Source: CAZKWG01 sp964615375 (GTDB lineage Bacteria; Myxococcota_A; UBA796; CAZKWG01). From it: a stretch of DNA of 64,000 nucleotides. How positions within the stretch are numbered: position 1 is the first letter of the stretch; the number at the start of each line of letters is the position of its first letter. Both the position numbers and the translations under genes were made by a program. The DNA is taken from NCBI GenBank assembly GCA_964615375.1, contig CAZTOW010000009.1, positions 198,248-262,247 on the forward strand, given 5' to 3'. Shown here in pieces: positions 23,526 to 33,033 of the stretch. The notes under the pieces are model-generated. The model ran no database searches. It had not been told where the DNA came from and worked only from the letters and a program-made list of their open reading frames with translations.

Positions 23526-24328
23526 CAGCCCTCCCGGTCCGCGCAGCAGCGGAAGCCCGTCGAGTAGTCGTGGTAGGTCACGGTGTGGGCGGTGGTGCGG
23601 TAGGTGCAGCCGGGGCCGTTGATCTCGGCGTCGGCGTAGAAGCCGCCGCGGAAGGTCCCGTCCGCGTCGTCCACCCACTCGTGCAGGTTGCCGTGCATGT
23701 CGTAGGCCCCCCAGGCGCTGATACAGCCCGGGTTGGCCCCGCCGGCCTCCACCGTGTTCGCCTGCTGGTTGATGCCGGGGTCGTTCATGTGCTCCCCGTC
23801 CCAGATGCCTTCGGAGGTGCCGAAGTAGTCGACGACAGGGTGGCTGCCTTCGTAGGTGTCGTTGCAGGCGTCGGCGTCGTAGCTGTCGCCGTAGGGCCAG
23901 GTCCAGCCCTCGGGGCCCTGGCAACCCAGCAGCCACTCTTCGGACGTACACAGGCGCTTGCCCGACCGCGCGCAGGCGTCCGCGGCCTCCTCCTCGGAGA
24001 TGTAGCCCTGGGGCACGAGGCCGTTCGCGGGCACGGCCCGGACGACGCGGTCCTCGATGGTGTCGTAGGGAGAGGCCGCTGACCAGTCGCCGTCGTCTCC
24101 CTGCTCCTCCAGCGCGCCCTCGTAGGCGTCCATGCAGAAGCGCTCGTCCACGTCCACCATGTCCGCCGGGCAGGGGCCGTCGGTGAGCTCGCCCTCGCCC
24201 TCGCCCTCACCTTCCCCCTCACCCTCGCCGAGCGCGTCCCCATCGGGATCGTCGCCACCGGGCCTGCCCTGGCGCACCGACTCTTCGCGTCGGCAGGCGA
24301 GGATGAGGAGGAGGATCCAGTGCTTCAC
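23525..24328 (-). CDS. Formylglycine-generating-enzyme-like (SUMF1) lipoprotein
   Basis: A 267-aa protein. GTG at 24328 begins VKHWILLLILAC, a clean lipobox. A low-complexity linker of alternating Gly and Glu (about residues 33-47) leads to the FGE-sulfatase/C-type-lectin-like fold: DMVDVDERFCMDAYE at the start, SGKRLCTSEEWLLGCQG, then AWGAYDMHGNLHEWVDD and STGFRCC at the end. Most bacterial members of this family are not true sulfatase activators but surface or regulatory proteins. It overlaps the hydrolase start by 1 bp. Confidence 0.82.
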   Translation of the reverse strand: MKHWILLLILACRREESVRQGRPGGDDPDGDALGEGEGEGEGEGEGELTDGPCPADMVDVDERFCMDAYEGALEEQGDDGDWSAASPYDTIEDRVVRAVPANGLVPQGYISEEEAADACARSGKRLCTSEEWLLGCQGPEGWTWPYGDSYDADACNDTYEGSHPVVDYFGTSEGIWDGEHMNDPGINQQANTVEAGGANPGCISAWGAYDMHGNLHEWVDDADGTFRGGFYADAEINGPGCTYRTTAHTVTYHDYSTGFRCCADREG

Positions 24329-24359
24329 ACGCGGGATATCACCCGGTCCGGGCCTGACG

Positions 24360-24941
24360 TCAAGCGGCGGGGGCCTCGGGAAGATCGGCGTAGATCTCAT
24401 CCACGGAGATGGAGATCTCGAGGGAGGGCAGCTCGATCTGCTCGCCAGGGCCGTGCTCGCTCAACATCCAACGCCCGTCGGGCTGGCGGGCGTAGAGCTC
24501 GACCCGGCGAGGCTCGAGGCTGACCAGCAGGTAGTAGCTCAGCGTGGGAACGCGGCGGTAGTGCGCGAATTTGGCGCCGCGATCCCAGCTCTCGGTCGAG
24601 GGGGAGAGCACCTCGACCAGGAGCGAGGGGTTGGTCAGCGCGTTGGCGTCCTGGGAGGATCGGAGCACCTTGCCGCAGATCACCGTCAGGTCCGGGTAGG
24701 TGAACAGGCCCGTGTCTTCAATGTGAATCTTGAGATCAGAATCGTAGGGGCGGCATGGGTGGCCGCGGAGCGCGGCGCCAACGGCCATCATCAGGTTTGA
24801 CTTGAGCGCCGAGTGCTCGACGGTCCCCCCCGCCATCGCCCATGCCACGCCATGCAGGAATTCATGGCGTAGATCAGTCTCCTTCTCCAGCGCCAGGTAG
24901 TCCTGGTAGCTCAGCTCGATCTTGCGCGCGGCCTCACCCAT
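24360..24941 (-). CDS. Uma2-family (DUF820) restriction-endonuclease-fold protein
   Basis: A 193-aa protein typical of Uma2: LSYQDYLALEKETDLRHEFLHG near the start, then the PD-(D/E)XK core YPDLTVICG with PSLLVEVLSPSTESWDRG (acidic E followed by S-W-D-R-G) and a KFAHYRRVPTLSYYLLV helix-strand. ATG 24941 is preferred over the ATG 18 nt upstream because GAGGTG precedes it. The DNA cleavage role is predicted by fold; biological function of the family is largely unknown. It stands between two unrelated minus-strand genes. Confidence 0.88.
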   Translation of the reverse strand: MGEAARKIELSYQDYLALEKETDLRHEFLHGVAWAMAGGTVEHSALKSNLMMAVGAALRGHPCRPYDSDLKIHIEDTGLFTYPDLTVICGKVLRSSQDANALTNPSLLVEVLSPSTESWDRGAKFAHYRRVPTLSYYLLVSLEPRRVELYARQPDGRWMLSEHGPGEQIELPSLEISISVDEIYADLPEAPAA

Positions 24942-24974
24942 GGGCACCTCTCCCTTCATTGTATCGGACCCAGC

Positions 24975-26414
24975 TCACCCCTCGCAGGGCAGGTCCCGCG
25001 TGCGGGAGAGCTCCTCGCGGGTCCACCAGTCGCCGGTCCGGGCGCGCTGCTGGGGCGAGGTGAAGCGGTAGCGCCAGAACACGATGCGCACGGCGTCGGC
25101 GCCGCGGGGGACGGCGCGGACGAAGAGGGGCTCGACGGCCTCCGGGCTGTGGCAGAGGCGCTCCAGCAGGGCGGCGACGAAGCTGGGGACGGCGCGCTCG
25201 TGAGAGAGCCCGTAGAACCAGAGCCGGAAGTCCACCCTGGGTTGATGGGGCGCCACGAAGGGCGGGGGGCGCGCGGGGTCGCCGGGCTTGTAGCGCAGGT
25301 CCAGGCTCACCCAGTCGGCGCCGTCGCGCACCTGGAGCTCGGGCTCGACCCGCTCGGTCGTGATCGCGGCGAAGAGGTGGTAGACGTTGGCCACCCGGAG
25401 CTGCTGGGCCACCTCCACCGGGCCCGTGAGCGGGCGGGACTCGGTGAAGTGGTGGACGGCCCCGGCGGCGGAGAGCAGGAACCAGGCCCCGAGCCCCAGG
25501 GCCAGGAGCCCGTCCCGCGACCGGGCGAGCGCGCCAGACAGGCGGAGCCGAAGCTCCGGCACGCGCGGCCCCGCAGGGAGCCAGCCGCGAAGCCGCACGA
25601 CGTCTGACTCGTCCAGCAGGAAGACGCAGAGCGCGCCGGTCAGGTGGACGAAGAAGCCGTAGTTGGCCGTCAGCGTGTCCAGCACCAGGAAGCCCAGGAA
25701 GGCGGCCAGCGCCACGAGCCGGGCGCGGCGAGGCCCGAAGATCCCGAAGACCAGCACGCCCTCGAAGAACAGCGTCCACCAGCTCTCGAAGCGGTGCCAG
25801 GCCTCGGGCAGGTGGTGGGCGTACCAGGCCAGCCGCGTGGGGAGGGGCGCGGTCTCGTAGTAGAGGCTCATCGCGCTGCCGTCCCACCAGTCGCCCAGCG
25901 GGCTCTGGGCCTTGGCGATGGCCGACTCGAAGAAGATCTTGAAGAGGAGCAGGCGCAGGGCGAGGTGGACCAGCGGGCTCTCCCGGTCGCGGGGCAGCAG
26001 GGCGCCGAGCAGCAGGCACTCCACCAGCAGGCTGTCCCACTGGAAGCTGAGGAAGGTGCCGCAGGCCACGGTGTAGCTGAGGTAGAGCGCGGCCGAGAGC
26101 CCGAAGCAGAGCCGCGGCAGCAGGCCGCACAGCGCTCCCAGCGCCAGCGCGCCGCCCGCCCAGCACCCCGCCACCAGCCAGCCGTCGGTCCCGGGCGTGA
26201 GCCGCAGCAGGCTGGGGAAGTCCACCCAGCCGAGCCCGCGGGCCTCCACCTTCTCCAGCAGCTCCGGCAGCGGGAGCAGGCCGCGCTGGCCGATGAGCAC
26301 GCGGATCTGCGCGCCGAGCGAGGCCCAGGCCACGAGGCTGATGAGCGCCAGCAGCGCCCCGAACAGGCGCGCGGTGGCGGGGCCGGTGTGGCGCTGCCAG
26401 GTGGAGACGTCCAT
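24975..26414 (-). CDS. Lipase maturation factor-like membrane protein
   Basis: A 479-aa polytopic protein related to the LMF1 family. It has at least seven hydrophobic segments and the family signature FLSFQWDSLLVECLLLG with LLFKIFFESAIAKAQSPLGDWWDGS. The C-terminal soluble part is rich in WVSLDLRYKPG and PRVDFRLWFYGL, as in vertebrate LMF1 and bacterial relatives. Bacterial members are often annotated from homology only; a role in folding or export of a lipase-like protein is possible. Divergent from the membrane protein at 26446, with 31 bp between the starts. Confidence 0.85.
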   Translation of the reverse strand: MDVSTWQRHTGPATARLFGALLALISLVAWASLGAQIRVLIGQRGLLPLPELLEKVEARGLGWVDFPSLLRLTPGTDGWLVAGCWAGGALALGALCGLLPRLCFGLSAALYLSYTVACGTFLSFQWDSLLVECLLLGALLPRDRESPLVHLALRLLLFKIFFESAIAKAQSPLGDWWDGSAMSLYYETAPLPTRLAWYAHHLPEAWHRFESWWTLFFEGVLVFGIFGPRRARLVALAAFLGFLVLDTLTANYGFFVHLTGALCVFLLDESDVVRLRGWLPAGPRVPELRLRLSGALARSRDGLLALGLGAWFLLSAAGAVHHFTESRPLTGPVEVAQQLRVANVYHLFAAITTERVEPELQVRDGADWVSLDLRYKPGDPARPPPFVAPHQPRVDFRLWFYGLSHERAVPSFVAALLERLCHSPEAVEPLFVRAVPRGADAVRIVFWRYRFTSPQQRARTGDWWTREELSRTRDLPCEG

Positions 26415-26445
26415 GGACCGCCCTTATTCAGCTACGCTGCACGCC

Positions 26446-28227
26446 GTGAGCCCGCGCGACCGCCTCCTGCTCGCCCTGCTGGTCCTGCTTCGGCTGGGGC
26501 TGGACGCGCTCCGGCTGCTGGCCGACCCACGCCGGTACTGGAATTTCGAGGAGGCCTACAACGCCAGCGTGGGCTGGGCGCTCACCCGGACAGGGCTGCT
26601 GGGTGAGGCGCTCACCCTCCAGTATCGGGAGTTCTGCGGCGGATGTACGGCGGTCGCCGCGCTGGGGGCCCCGCTCCTGGCCCTGGGCGACCGCTTCCTG
26701 CTGTGGAAGGGGCTCGCGCTGCTGTGGACGGCGGCGACGATGGTCGCGGGCTTCAAGGCGATGGACCTGAGCGTCGGGCGGGGGGCGGCCTGGGCCTTCG
26801 CCCTGCTGATGGCGGTGCCGGCGCTGGGCCCGGCGGATCTGTCGCTGATGCTGTGGGGGAACCACCAGGAGACGGCGCTCTTCGTGGCCCTGGGCCTGTG
26901 GGCGCTGGCGGCGCGGCGCCCGCTGGCGCTGGGGCTGGCGATGGGGCTGGGGGTGTGGTTCTGCAGGACGGCGCTCTACCCGGCGGTGGTGCTGATCCCG
27001 GCGGGCCTGCTGGGGCTCCCGCGGGCGCGAGTGCTGGGAGGGCTGCTGCTGGGGCTCTCGCCGCTGCTGCTGCCGGCGGCGGGCGGAGACGCGGGCTTCT
27101 ACCGGATGGAGGCCGCGCTGGGGCAGCCCTGGGGCGAGGTCGTGGAGCGGCTCACCACCCTGCTGGACCCGCGCGCGCTGGGGGAACGGCTCTACCTCTC
27201 GCTTGGCGGGATGGGCTGGGCGGCGGGGTTGTGGCTGGGGGCGGCGCTGGGGGCGGGGGCGATGACGCTCGCGGCGCGCCGGGGGCGGCTCCTCCTGCTG
27301 TTGCCGCTCTCCTACGCCGCCTTCTACGCCATCTCCCGCTTCCCGCTCTTCCTCATCCACCCGCGGGCCCAGCTCAACAACAACCGCTACCTGAGCCCCT
27401 GGGCCTGGGCGCTCACGCTGCTGGTGGCGGCGGGGGTGGGGCTCCTGTGGGCGCGGGGGCGGCGGAGGCTGGCGCTGGCGCTGCTGGCGGGGCCGCTGCT
27501 GGCCAACGGGGTGGGGCTCGCGCGGGCGCTGCGCTGGCCCGGGGACCTGCGGGCGCTGGAGCTGAAGGCGAGCCATGAGGCTTACTTCGCCGAGGTGTTG
27601 AGCGAGCGCCTGCCCGTGGACACGCTCGCCGCGCTGGAGCCCTCGGACCCACGAGCGCGGGCCCTGGTCGCGCGCGTGGCCGGGATGCGGCTGGGCGGAG
27701 CGCTGCGGGCGGGTCGGCGCTCGGCCGACGAGTCCATCGCGGAGGCCCGCGGGATCGGGCTGGAGGCGCTGGCCGGGCTCGGGGTGCGAGCGGTGGAGCC
27801 CTGCGCGGACCCTTCCGTGGCGAAGGCGCTGCTGGCGGGCCTGGAGGAGCCGGAGCGGAGCGCGCTGGCCCGCGGGCTCTCGGTGGCGCTGAGCGCGTGC
27901 GAGCGGCGGGACGGTCTACAAGCCAGGGTGGAGTCGCTTCGCGAACCGGAGGGCTGCCCGCTCTGCCCGGCGGCGGGGCGCCTGCTCTTCCTCGCCTGCG
28001 CCGAGCCCTCGGGCGATCTGGTCCTTCAGGGCCGCTGTGTGGCCCGGCGGGCCAGCGCCTTCCCCGAGCGCGAGGCCCTGCTCTACGGCGCCGGCCTCTG
28101 GTTCTGGCGCCCGACCCGCCCCAGCGCCGAGCTGGCGGCGATCACCGCGGGCCTCGGGGAAGGGGCGGAGCCCTTCCTGGAGGGCTACGCGGATCCGCTG
28201 GCGGGTGGGGTGGGGGCGGGGCGGTGA
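26446..28227 (+). CDS. Large polytopic membrane protein of unknown function
   Basis: A 593-aa protein. GTG 26446 was chosen because the frame upstream is antisense to the neighbouring gene. The first 350 residues contain about ten hydrophobic helices and an early NFEEAYNASVGWAL loop, and a later loop HPRAQLNNNRYLSPWAW. This layout recalls GT-C glycosyltransferases, but no clear DD/DE catalytic motif is visible. The C-terminal 230 residues are soluble with a paired-Cys segment (CPLC). A 7-bp perfect inverted repeat follows the stop. Confidence 0.7.
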   Translation: MSPRDRLLLALLVLLRLGLDALRLLADPRRYWNFEEAYNASVGWALTRTGLLGEALTLQYREFCGGCTAVAALGAPLLALGDRFLLWKGLALLWTAATMVAGFKAMDLSVGRGAAWAFALLMAVPALGPADLSLMLWGNHQETALFVALGLWALAARRPLALGLAMGLGVWFCRTALYPAVVLIPAGLLGLPRARVLGGLLLGLSPLLLPAAGGDAGFYRMEAALGQPWGEVVERLTTLLDPRALGERLYLSLGGMGWAAGLWLGAALGAGAMTLAARRGRLLLLLPLSYAAFYAISRFPLFLIHPRAQLNNNRYLSPWAWALTLLVAAGVGLLWARGRRRLALALLAGPLLANGVGLARALRWPGDLRALELKASHEAYFAEVLSERLPVDTLAALEPSDPRARALVARVAGMRLGGALRAGRRSADESIAEARGIGLEALAGLGVRAVEPCADPSVAKALLAGLEEPERSALARGLSVALSACERRDGLQARVESLREPEGCPLCPAAGRLLFLACAEPSGDLVLQGRCVARRASAFPEREALLYGAGLWFWRPTRPSAELAAITAGLGEGAEPFLEGYADPLAGGVGAGR

Positions 28228-28230
28228 AGG

Positions 28231-28248
28231 CGCGACAGAGATGTCGCG
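28231..28248 (+). terminator. Inverted repeat after the polytopic membrane protein gene
   Basis: CGCGACA-GAGA-TGTCGCG lies 3 bp after the stop at 28227. It is a perfect 7-bp stem with a 4-nt loop and no T-run, so if it terminates transcription it does so weakly or with Rho. Confidence 0.45.
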
Positions 28249-28313
28249 GGCGCGGGCGCGGTGGGCGTGGGACCACCCACCAAAGATGTGTTTGCTCATG
28301 GGTCGCGCAGGCA

Positions 28314-28329
28314 TGGCACGGAGTTTGCA
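28314..28329 (+). promoter_or_regulatory. Sigma-54 (-24/-12) promoter
   Basis: TGGCACGGAGTTTGCA matches the RpoN consensus TGGCAC-N5-TTGCA exactly at all conserved positions, with correct GG-to-GC spacing. It lies 35 bp upstream of the lipoprotein start at 28365, leaving a leader of about 25 nt. An imperfect GTGGG/CCCAC dyad lies further upstream. Confidence 0.72.
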
Positions 28330-28364
28330 ATGTAGCCGGGCACCCGACAGCCCTGGAGGTCCCG

Positions 28365-29066
28365 ATGCGCGCGCTCCCCTTCGCCCTGACCCTGGTCGCC
28401 TGCACCCCGCAGATGGAGGACAACTCGCTGGAGGCCCATGAGGCCGTGGTCACCGACGAGGGCGAGTTCACCGCGACCGCGCTCGGCGTCGTCGCCGGGA
28501 CCGAGGAGGGCGACTGGACGCTCGGCCTCGATGAGCTCGAGGTGGACTACCACTCGCCGAGCCACGCCGATCTCTCGCTGCTCGCGGGGAAGGCGCTGAC
28601 GCTGGAGGTCCGCTCCACCTGGGGCGGGCCGAACAACGTCGCCCTGTGGGAGGGCGAGGAGATCGTCTTCTTCGCCGGCATGGGGGACGGCAGCAGCCAG
28701 TTCGGCGAGACGCGCTGGGACTGGGGCGCGGAGCTGGGCAAGGGCCAGGTGACGCGCGCCGACGTGGACGAAGAGAGCGGCTGGGGCGAGCTGGACGTGA
28801 TCTTCCACGACGTGGTGGTGAAGGCCGACGACGGCGACGTGGTCGCGCTGCCGGGCGAGCCGGTCTCTGTGGTGCTGGACGGCGTCCACTACCGGCTCAC
28901 GGTCATCGCCGCCTACGAGATCGACCGCGGCCCCGAGTGGCTCTCTCAAGAGGCCTGCGGCCCCTCGGACGTGCTGCTGGTCGAGCTCATCCGCACCGAG
29001 GAGGATCCGGGCGAGTCCCTGTTCCGCCCGAGCACCGCCCGCGCCCCCACCGCCGGCTGCGGCTGA
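28365..29066 (+). CDS. Lipoprotein of unknown function under sigma-54 control
   Basis: A 233-aa predicted lipoprotein: ATG 28365 with GGAGGT 5 nt upstream, a short signal and a LVAC lipobox. The mature part is acidic, with beta segments (WTLGLDELEVDYHSPSH, GKALTLEVRSTWGG) and ends in a Thr/Pro/Cys-poor tail with one final Cys. No domain is recognised. A near-perfect RpoN promoter upstream suggests regulated expression through an enhancer-binding protein; one is encoded at 62340 but no link is shown. Confidence 0.72.
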   Translation: MRALPFALTLVACTPQMEDNSLEAHEAVVTDEGEFTATALGVVAGTEEGDWTLGLDELEVDYHSPSHADLSLLAGKALTLEVRSTWGGPNNVALWEGEEIVFFAGMGDGSSQFGETRWDWGAELGKGQVTRADVDEESGWGELDVIFHDVVVKADDGDVVALPGEPVSVVLDGVHYRLTVIAAYEIDRGPEWLSQEACGPSDVLLVELIRTEEDPGESLFRPSTARAPTAGCG

Positions 29067-29087
29067 GCGGACGGGTTAACGAGGCGG

Positions 29088-29327
29088 ATGCTCCGCCCGA
29101 AGCTCGGCCTGGCCCGCGTCTCCACCGCTGATCTCAAGACCGCGCTGCGAGCGCTCCACCACGGCGATCTGGCCACCCCGCTGACCATCGCCGAGCTCGC
29201 CCGCCACGGGCTCCAGGAGCCGGGGGAGGAGCTGCTGGATCAGCTCCGCGGGCTGGACGCCGACGCGGTGCGGGCGGTGCTGGTCTGCGTGCTGGCGGAG
29301 CGGGCCGGGGCGGGGGGACGGGGCTGA
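29088..29327 (+). CDS. Small helical protein of unknown function
   Basis: A 79-aa protein starting MLRPKLGLARVSTADLK. Helical segments (LKTALRALHHGDL, LTIAELARHGLQEPGEELLDQL) give a compact all-alpha pattern. It lies 21 bp downstream of the sigma-54-controlled lipoprotein gene and probably in the same transcript, and it converges with the kinase gene with only 1 bp between stops. Codon third positions are strongly G/C, consistent with coding. No family assigned. Confidence 0.6.
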   Translation: MLRPKLGLARVSTADLKTALRALHHGDLATPLTIAELARHGLQEPGEELLDQLRGLDADAVRAVLVCVLAERAGAGGRG

Positions 29328-29328
29328 A

Positions 29329-32300
29329 TCACCCCACCCCCGCCGCCTCCAGCCGGGCCAGGAAGGGTCCGGCCAGATCCGGCGGGAGGCTCGCGGCGAT
29401 CTCCCGGGCGATCTCGGAGGCGTCGGCGCGGATGGGGTTCGCCTGCTCCTCGTCCAGGAGCCCCAGCAGCACGAGGCTGGCGCCCAGGGCGAGCGCGTCG
29501 AGCCCGCGGGCCTTGGCCAGCGAGAGCGCCTCGCGCGCCGTCTGCTTCGCGCGATCCTGGAGCCCAGCCGTGCTGTACCCGAGCGACAGGGCCACCAGCA
29601 CCTGCGCCCGCCGCACCGGACGCAGCCCCGCGCTCTGACCGGCGATGGAGCCCAGCATGGCCGCGCCCTCCAGCGCGTCCCCGCTCTGGCAGAGCACGCG
29701 GCCCAGGAGGGCCTGCGCCAGCGCGCCGTAGCTCTCGGGGTCGGAGACCCGCGCGGACTCCACCCCCACGCGAAGGTGCTCGCCCGCCTTGCGCGGGCTC
29801 CCGCGGGCCAGGGCGAGGCGCGCCGCCAGCACCCGCGTCGCCACACGATCCTCCACCAGATCCAGCTCCTCGCAGATGCGCAGCCCGCGCTCCACGTCCG
29901 GCGCGGCCCGCTCGATCTCGCCCGCGTCCAGCAGCGCCATCGCCCGCACCCGCACCGCGTTGGCCTCGCCCACGCGGAACAGGATCTCGTCGGCCACGGA
30001 CAGCGCCTCCGTCGCCCGCCCGATGGCCTCGCCCAGCCGCCCCTGCCAGACCAGGATCTCCGCCAGGTTGCACAGCGCGAGGCAGAGCGTGCGCTTCACC
30101 CGCAGGCGGCGCAGGATCTCCTCCGCCTCGGCGAGCCCGGCCATGGCCGCGGCCAGCTGCCCGCGCGCCGCCTGCACCGTGCTCAGCGCCAGCAGCATGT
30201 GCGCCCGACCGCTCTGGAGCTCGGGGGCGGTGGCCAGCACCAGGCCCTCAGCCGCGTGATACTCGATCTCGTCCAGGTCTCCGCGATCCCAGGCGATGGC
30301 GCTCAGGTTTCGCAGCGCGTCCAGCACGGTCTCGCGGTCCAGCCGCGCGCGGGCCTCGGCCAGCACCTCGCGGATGAGCGCCTCGCCCTCGCTCTGCCGC
30401 CCCAGCCGCCGCAGCAGCACCGCCAGGCCCAGCCGGCCCACGTCGCGCAGCCGCAGATCGCCCACCAGCTCGGCCTCAGCCACCAGGCGCTCGCGGGCCA
30501 CCCGCGCGTCGTCCCACAACCCACGGTTGAAGAGCGCCTCCGCCCGCACCTTCAGCAGCGCCCGGTGCGAGGGTCGGAACAGGCCCTCGGGGAGCTCGCT
30601 CTCCGCCTGCTCCTCCACCGCCAGCGCGCGCTGGGCCACGTCCCAGGCCTCGGCCAGCAGCGTGCGGTCCCAGAGGTGGACCGCCGCCCGCACCAGCGCC
30701 CGGTAGGCGGGCCCGGCCTCGCCGCCGCGCCGGTAGTGCTCGCCGATGGACTCGGCCAGCAGCGGGCTGTCCGGCGCGCGGGCCTCCAGGATGGCGCCCA
30801 GGCGGCGGTGGAGCGCGGCCCGCCGGGCCGGCGCCAGATCGCGGTAGAGGATGTCCCCCGTCTTCCGGTGGACGAAGTCGTAGCGCGTCTGCCCGCCGCC
30901 GCGCCGCTCGACCAGCAGCCCGGCCTCGCACAGCCCGTCGATGCGGTCCAGCCAGCCCTCCTCGCCCAGATCCCGCCCGCCGCGGTCCCGCCCCAGCGCC
31001 TCCAGGATCACGTCCAGGTCCAGCTCCCGATCGGAGGCCGCCAGGATCTCCAGCACGTCGCGGTCCTCGGGCTCCAAGGACTCCAGGCGCCGCTGGACCA
31101 CCTGCCGCACCCCCGGTGGCACCGTGAGGTGCCCGCGGGCGATCTCCCCCTCGTCCGTGGCCAGCACCAGCCGCTCCCCGTCCTGGGCCAGCAGCCCGCG
31201 CTGCCGCAGCGAGCGCAGGAACTCGGCCAGGAAGAGCGGGTTCCCCGCCGTCTCCGCCTGGAGCCGCGCCGTGAGCGCCCGGCTCGCGTCCCCCGGCCCC
31301 AGCAGCGACTCCACCACCCGCGCCACCTCGTCCGGCGAGAGCGCGCCCAGCGTGATCGCGACGGGGTTGATGCCCAGGTTCGCCCCGTCCAGGAAGGCCG
31401 CCACCGTGCTGGCCGGGGGCGCCTCGCCGCCGCGCACCTCCGCGCTCGGGCGGGCCGTGGCCAGGAAGAGCAGGGGCAGGTCGTCGCGGGAGAGCGCCGC
31501 CCGGATCAGGTAGGACAGGAGCGCCAGCAGCGGCGGCGGGGCGTGGTGCAGGTCGTCGATGGCCAGCACCCGCGGCCCGTCCAGCAGGAGCTGCTCGAGG
31601 GCGTCGCGCACGGCGTCGAAGAGCTGGTAGCGCGCGTCCCCCTGGAGCGCCCCCGCGCCGAAGAAGCGTTGGATGGCCGTCCCGAGCTCGGGGCTGGCGC
31701 GGTCCCCCAGCTCCCGCCCGATGTCGCTGGCCAGCTGCAGCAGGAGCCGGTACGAGCCGTCCTGCGGGGCCGCCCGGCTCTGGAGCAGCGGGAAGCCGCG
31801 GGCGCGGGCCTGCTCCAGCGCCGTGGACCAGAGCCGGCTCTTGCCCACGCCCTCCACGCCCTGGAGCAGCAGCACGCCCCCCTGCCCGCGGGCCAGCGCG
31901 TCCAGCGCCTCGTCGATGACCCCCAGCTCCGCCTCGCGCCCGACCAGAGGCAGCTCCCAGGCCACGTCGTCCGGCGCCTTGCGCGCGCTGGCCACCGGGT
32001 CGAGCTGCTCCAGCTGGTAGAGGATCTCCGCCGCCGACTGGAAGCGGTCGCGCGGCGCCTTGGCCAGCAGCTTCAGGCAGATGTCCTGCAGCCGGCGCGG
32101 CAGGGTGGGCTCGTAGCGCGAGGGCGGCGTGGGCGACTGGCTCTTGTGGGCCTCCAGGTATCCCGCCATGTCGTCGGCGTGGAAGGGCCGCCGCCCGGCC
32201 AGCATGGTGTAGAGGATCACGCCCAGGCTGTAGAGGTCCGCGCGCCCGTCCACCGGCTGCCCAGCGATCTGCTCAGGTGAACAGTATGCCCAGGTCCCCA

Positions 32301-32880
32301 CCCGCGTCTTCTTGCCCGGCTCCGACATCTCCTCGAGATCCTTGACGATCCCGAAGTCCGTGAGCTTGCAGCGCCCGTCCTCCGTCTGCAACACGTTGCT
32401 GGGCTTCAAGTCCCGGTGGACCAGCCCGCGCCGGTGGATGTAGTGCAGCGCCTGGCAGACGTCGATGAGCACGCTCTCCACCCGGCGCCAGCGCTCGGCG
32501 GGGGGCATCTCCTTGTAGCGGCGCAGGCTCTGGTAGAGGTCCGGGCCGTTGGCGTACTCCATCGCGATGTAGGGGTGGTCGCCGAAGTCGCCGTAGCTCT
32601 CCACCCGGATGACGTTCGGGTGCCTCAGCCGGGCCAGCGCGCGGAACTCGCGGCGGAAGCGGGAGAGCCCGCTGCCGCTCTTGCCGCCCTGAAGCACCTT
32701 GAGCGCCAGCGTGCGGTCGTCGGCGTCGCGCACCAGCAGCACCAGCGCCATCCCGCCCTTGCCCAGCAGGCGCTCGAAGCGGTAGGGCCCGATGGCCGCG
32801 CCCGGGCGCAGCAGCATGCCGCCGAGCTCCACCGGGGAGGCGGCGTCCGAGGCGTCAGAGGCTTCGTGGGCGAGCGGCAC
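29329..32880 (-). CDS. Ser/Thr protein kinase fused to AAA-type ATPase and TPR region (PknK-like)
   Basis: An 1183-aa cytoplasmic regulator. The kinase domain (about residues 30-290) is complete: GKGGMALVLLVRD glycine loop, ALKVLQGG Lys, HRDLKPSNVL catalytic loop, DFGIVKD, and GTWAYCSPEQ activation segment. A second domain (about 310-650) carries the Walker A GVEGVGKSRLW and LAIDDLHHAPPP Walker B, as in STAND/AAA_16 ATPases. The remaining 500 residues are TPR-like helical repeats. The fusion is common in myxobacteria, where such kinases link signals to development or transcription. It starts at GTG 32880; ATG 22 codons later is an alternative. Confidence 0.93.
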   Translation of the reverse strand: MPLAHEASDASDAASPVELGGMLLRPGAAIGPYRFERLLGKGGMALVLLVRDADDRTLALKVLQGGKSGSGLSRFRREFRALARLRHPNVIRVESYGDFGDHPYIAMEYANGPDLYQSLRRYKEMPPAERWRRVESVLIDVCQALHYIHRRGLVHRDLKPSNVLQTEDGRCKLTDFGIVKDLEEMSEPGKKTRVGTWAYCSPEQIAGQPVDGRADLYSLGVILYTMLAGRRPFHADDMAGYLEAHKSQSPTPPSRYEPTLPRRLQDICLKLLAKAPRDRFQSAAEILYQLEQLDPVASARKAPDDVAWELPLVGREAELGVIDEALDALARGQGGVLLLQGVEGVGKSRLWSTALEQARARGFPLLQSRAAPQDGSYRLLLQLASDIGRELGDRASPELGTAIQRFFGAGALQGDARYQLFDAVRDALEQLLLDGPRVLAIDDLHHAPPPLLALLSYLIRAALSRDDLPLLFLATARPSAEVRGGEAPPASTVAAFLDGANLGINPVAITLGALSPDEVARVVESLLGPGDASRALTARLQAETAGNPLFLAEFLRSLRQRGLLAQDGERLVLATDEGEIARGHLTVPPGVRQVVQRRLESLEPEDRDVLEILAASDRELDLDVILEALGRDRGGRDLGEEGWLDRIDGLCEAGLLVERRGGGQTRYDFVHRKTGDILYRDLAPARRAALHRRLGAILEARAPDSPLLAESIGEHYRRGGEAGPAYRALVRAAVHLWDRTLLAEAWDVAQRALAVEEQAESELPEGLFRPSHRALLKVRAEALFNRGLWDDARVARERLVAEAELVGDLRLRDVGRLGLAVLLRRLGRQSEGEALIREVLAEARARLDRETVLDALRNLSAIAWDRGDLDEIEYHAAEGLVLATAPELQSGRAHMLLALSTVQAARGQLAAAMAGLAEAEEILRRLRVKRTLCLALCNLAEILVWQGRLGEAIGRATEALSVADEILFRVGEANAVRVRAMALLDAGEIERAAPDVERGLRICEELDLVEDRVATRVLAARLALARGSPRKAGEHLRVGVESARVSDPESYGALAQALLGRVLCQSGDALEGAAMLGSIAGQSAGLRPVRRAQVLVALSLGYSTAGLQDRAKQTAREALSLAKARGLDALALGASLVLLGLLDEEQANPIRADASEIAREIAASLPPDLAGPFLARLEAAGVG

Positions 32881-33033
32881 GCGGGACCTGGAAGTGGTGA
32901 ACCAGGGTAACCGGGCGCGCCGGGGGCTTCACCCGCGCCGCCCCCCCCGGGCCGGTGACAGCGGCGTCACAGCGCCTGCCGTGGCCGGAGAGATCGGTTA
33001 GCTTCTGGACCTCTCTTCTGCCGAGGTGTACCC

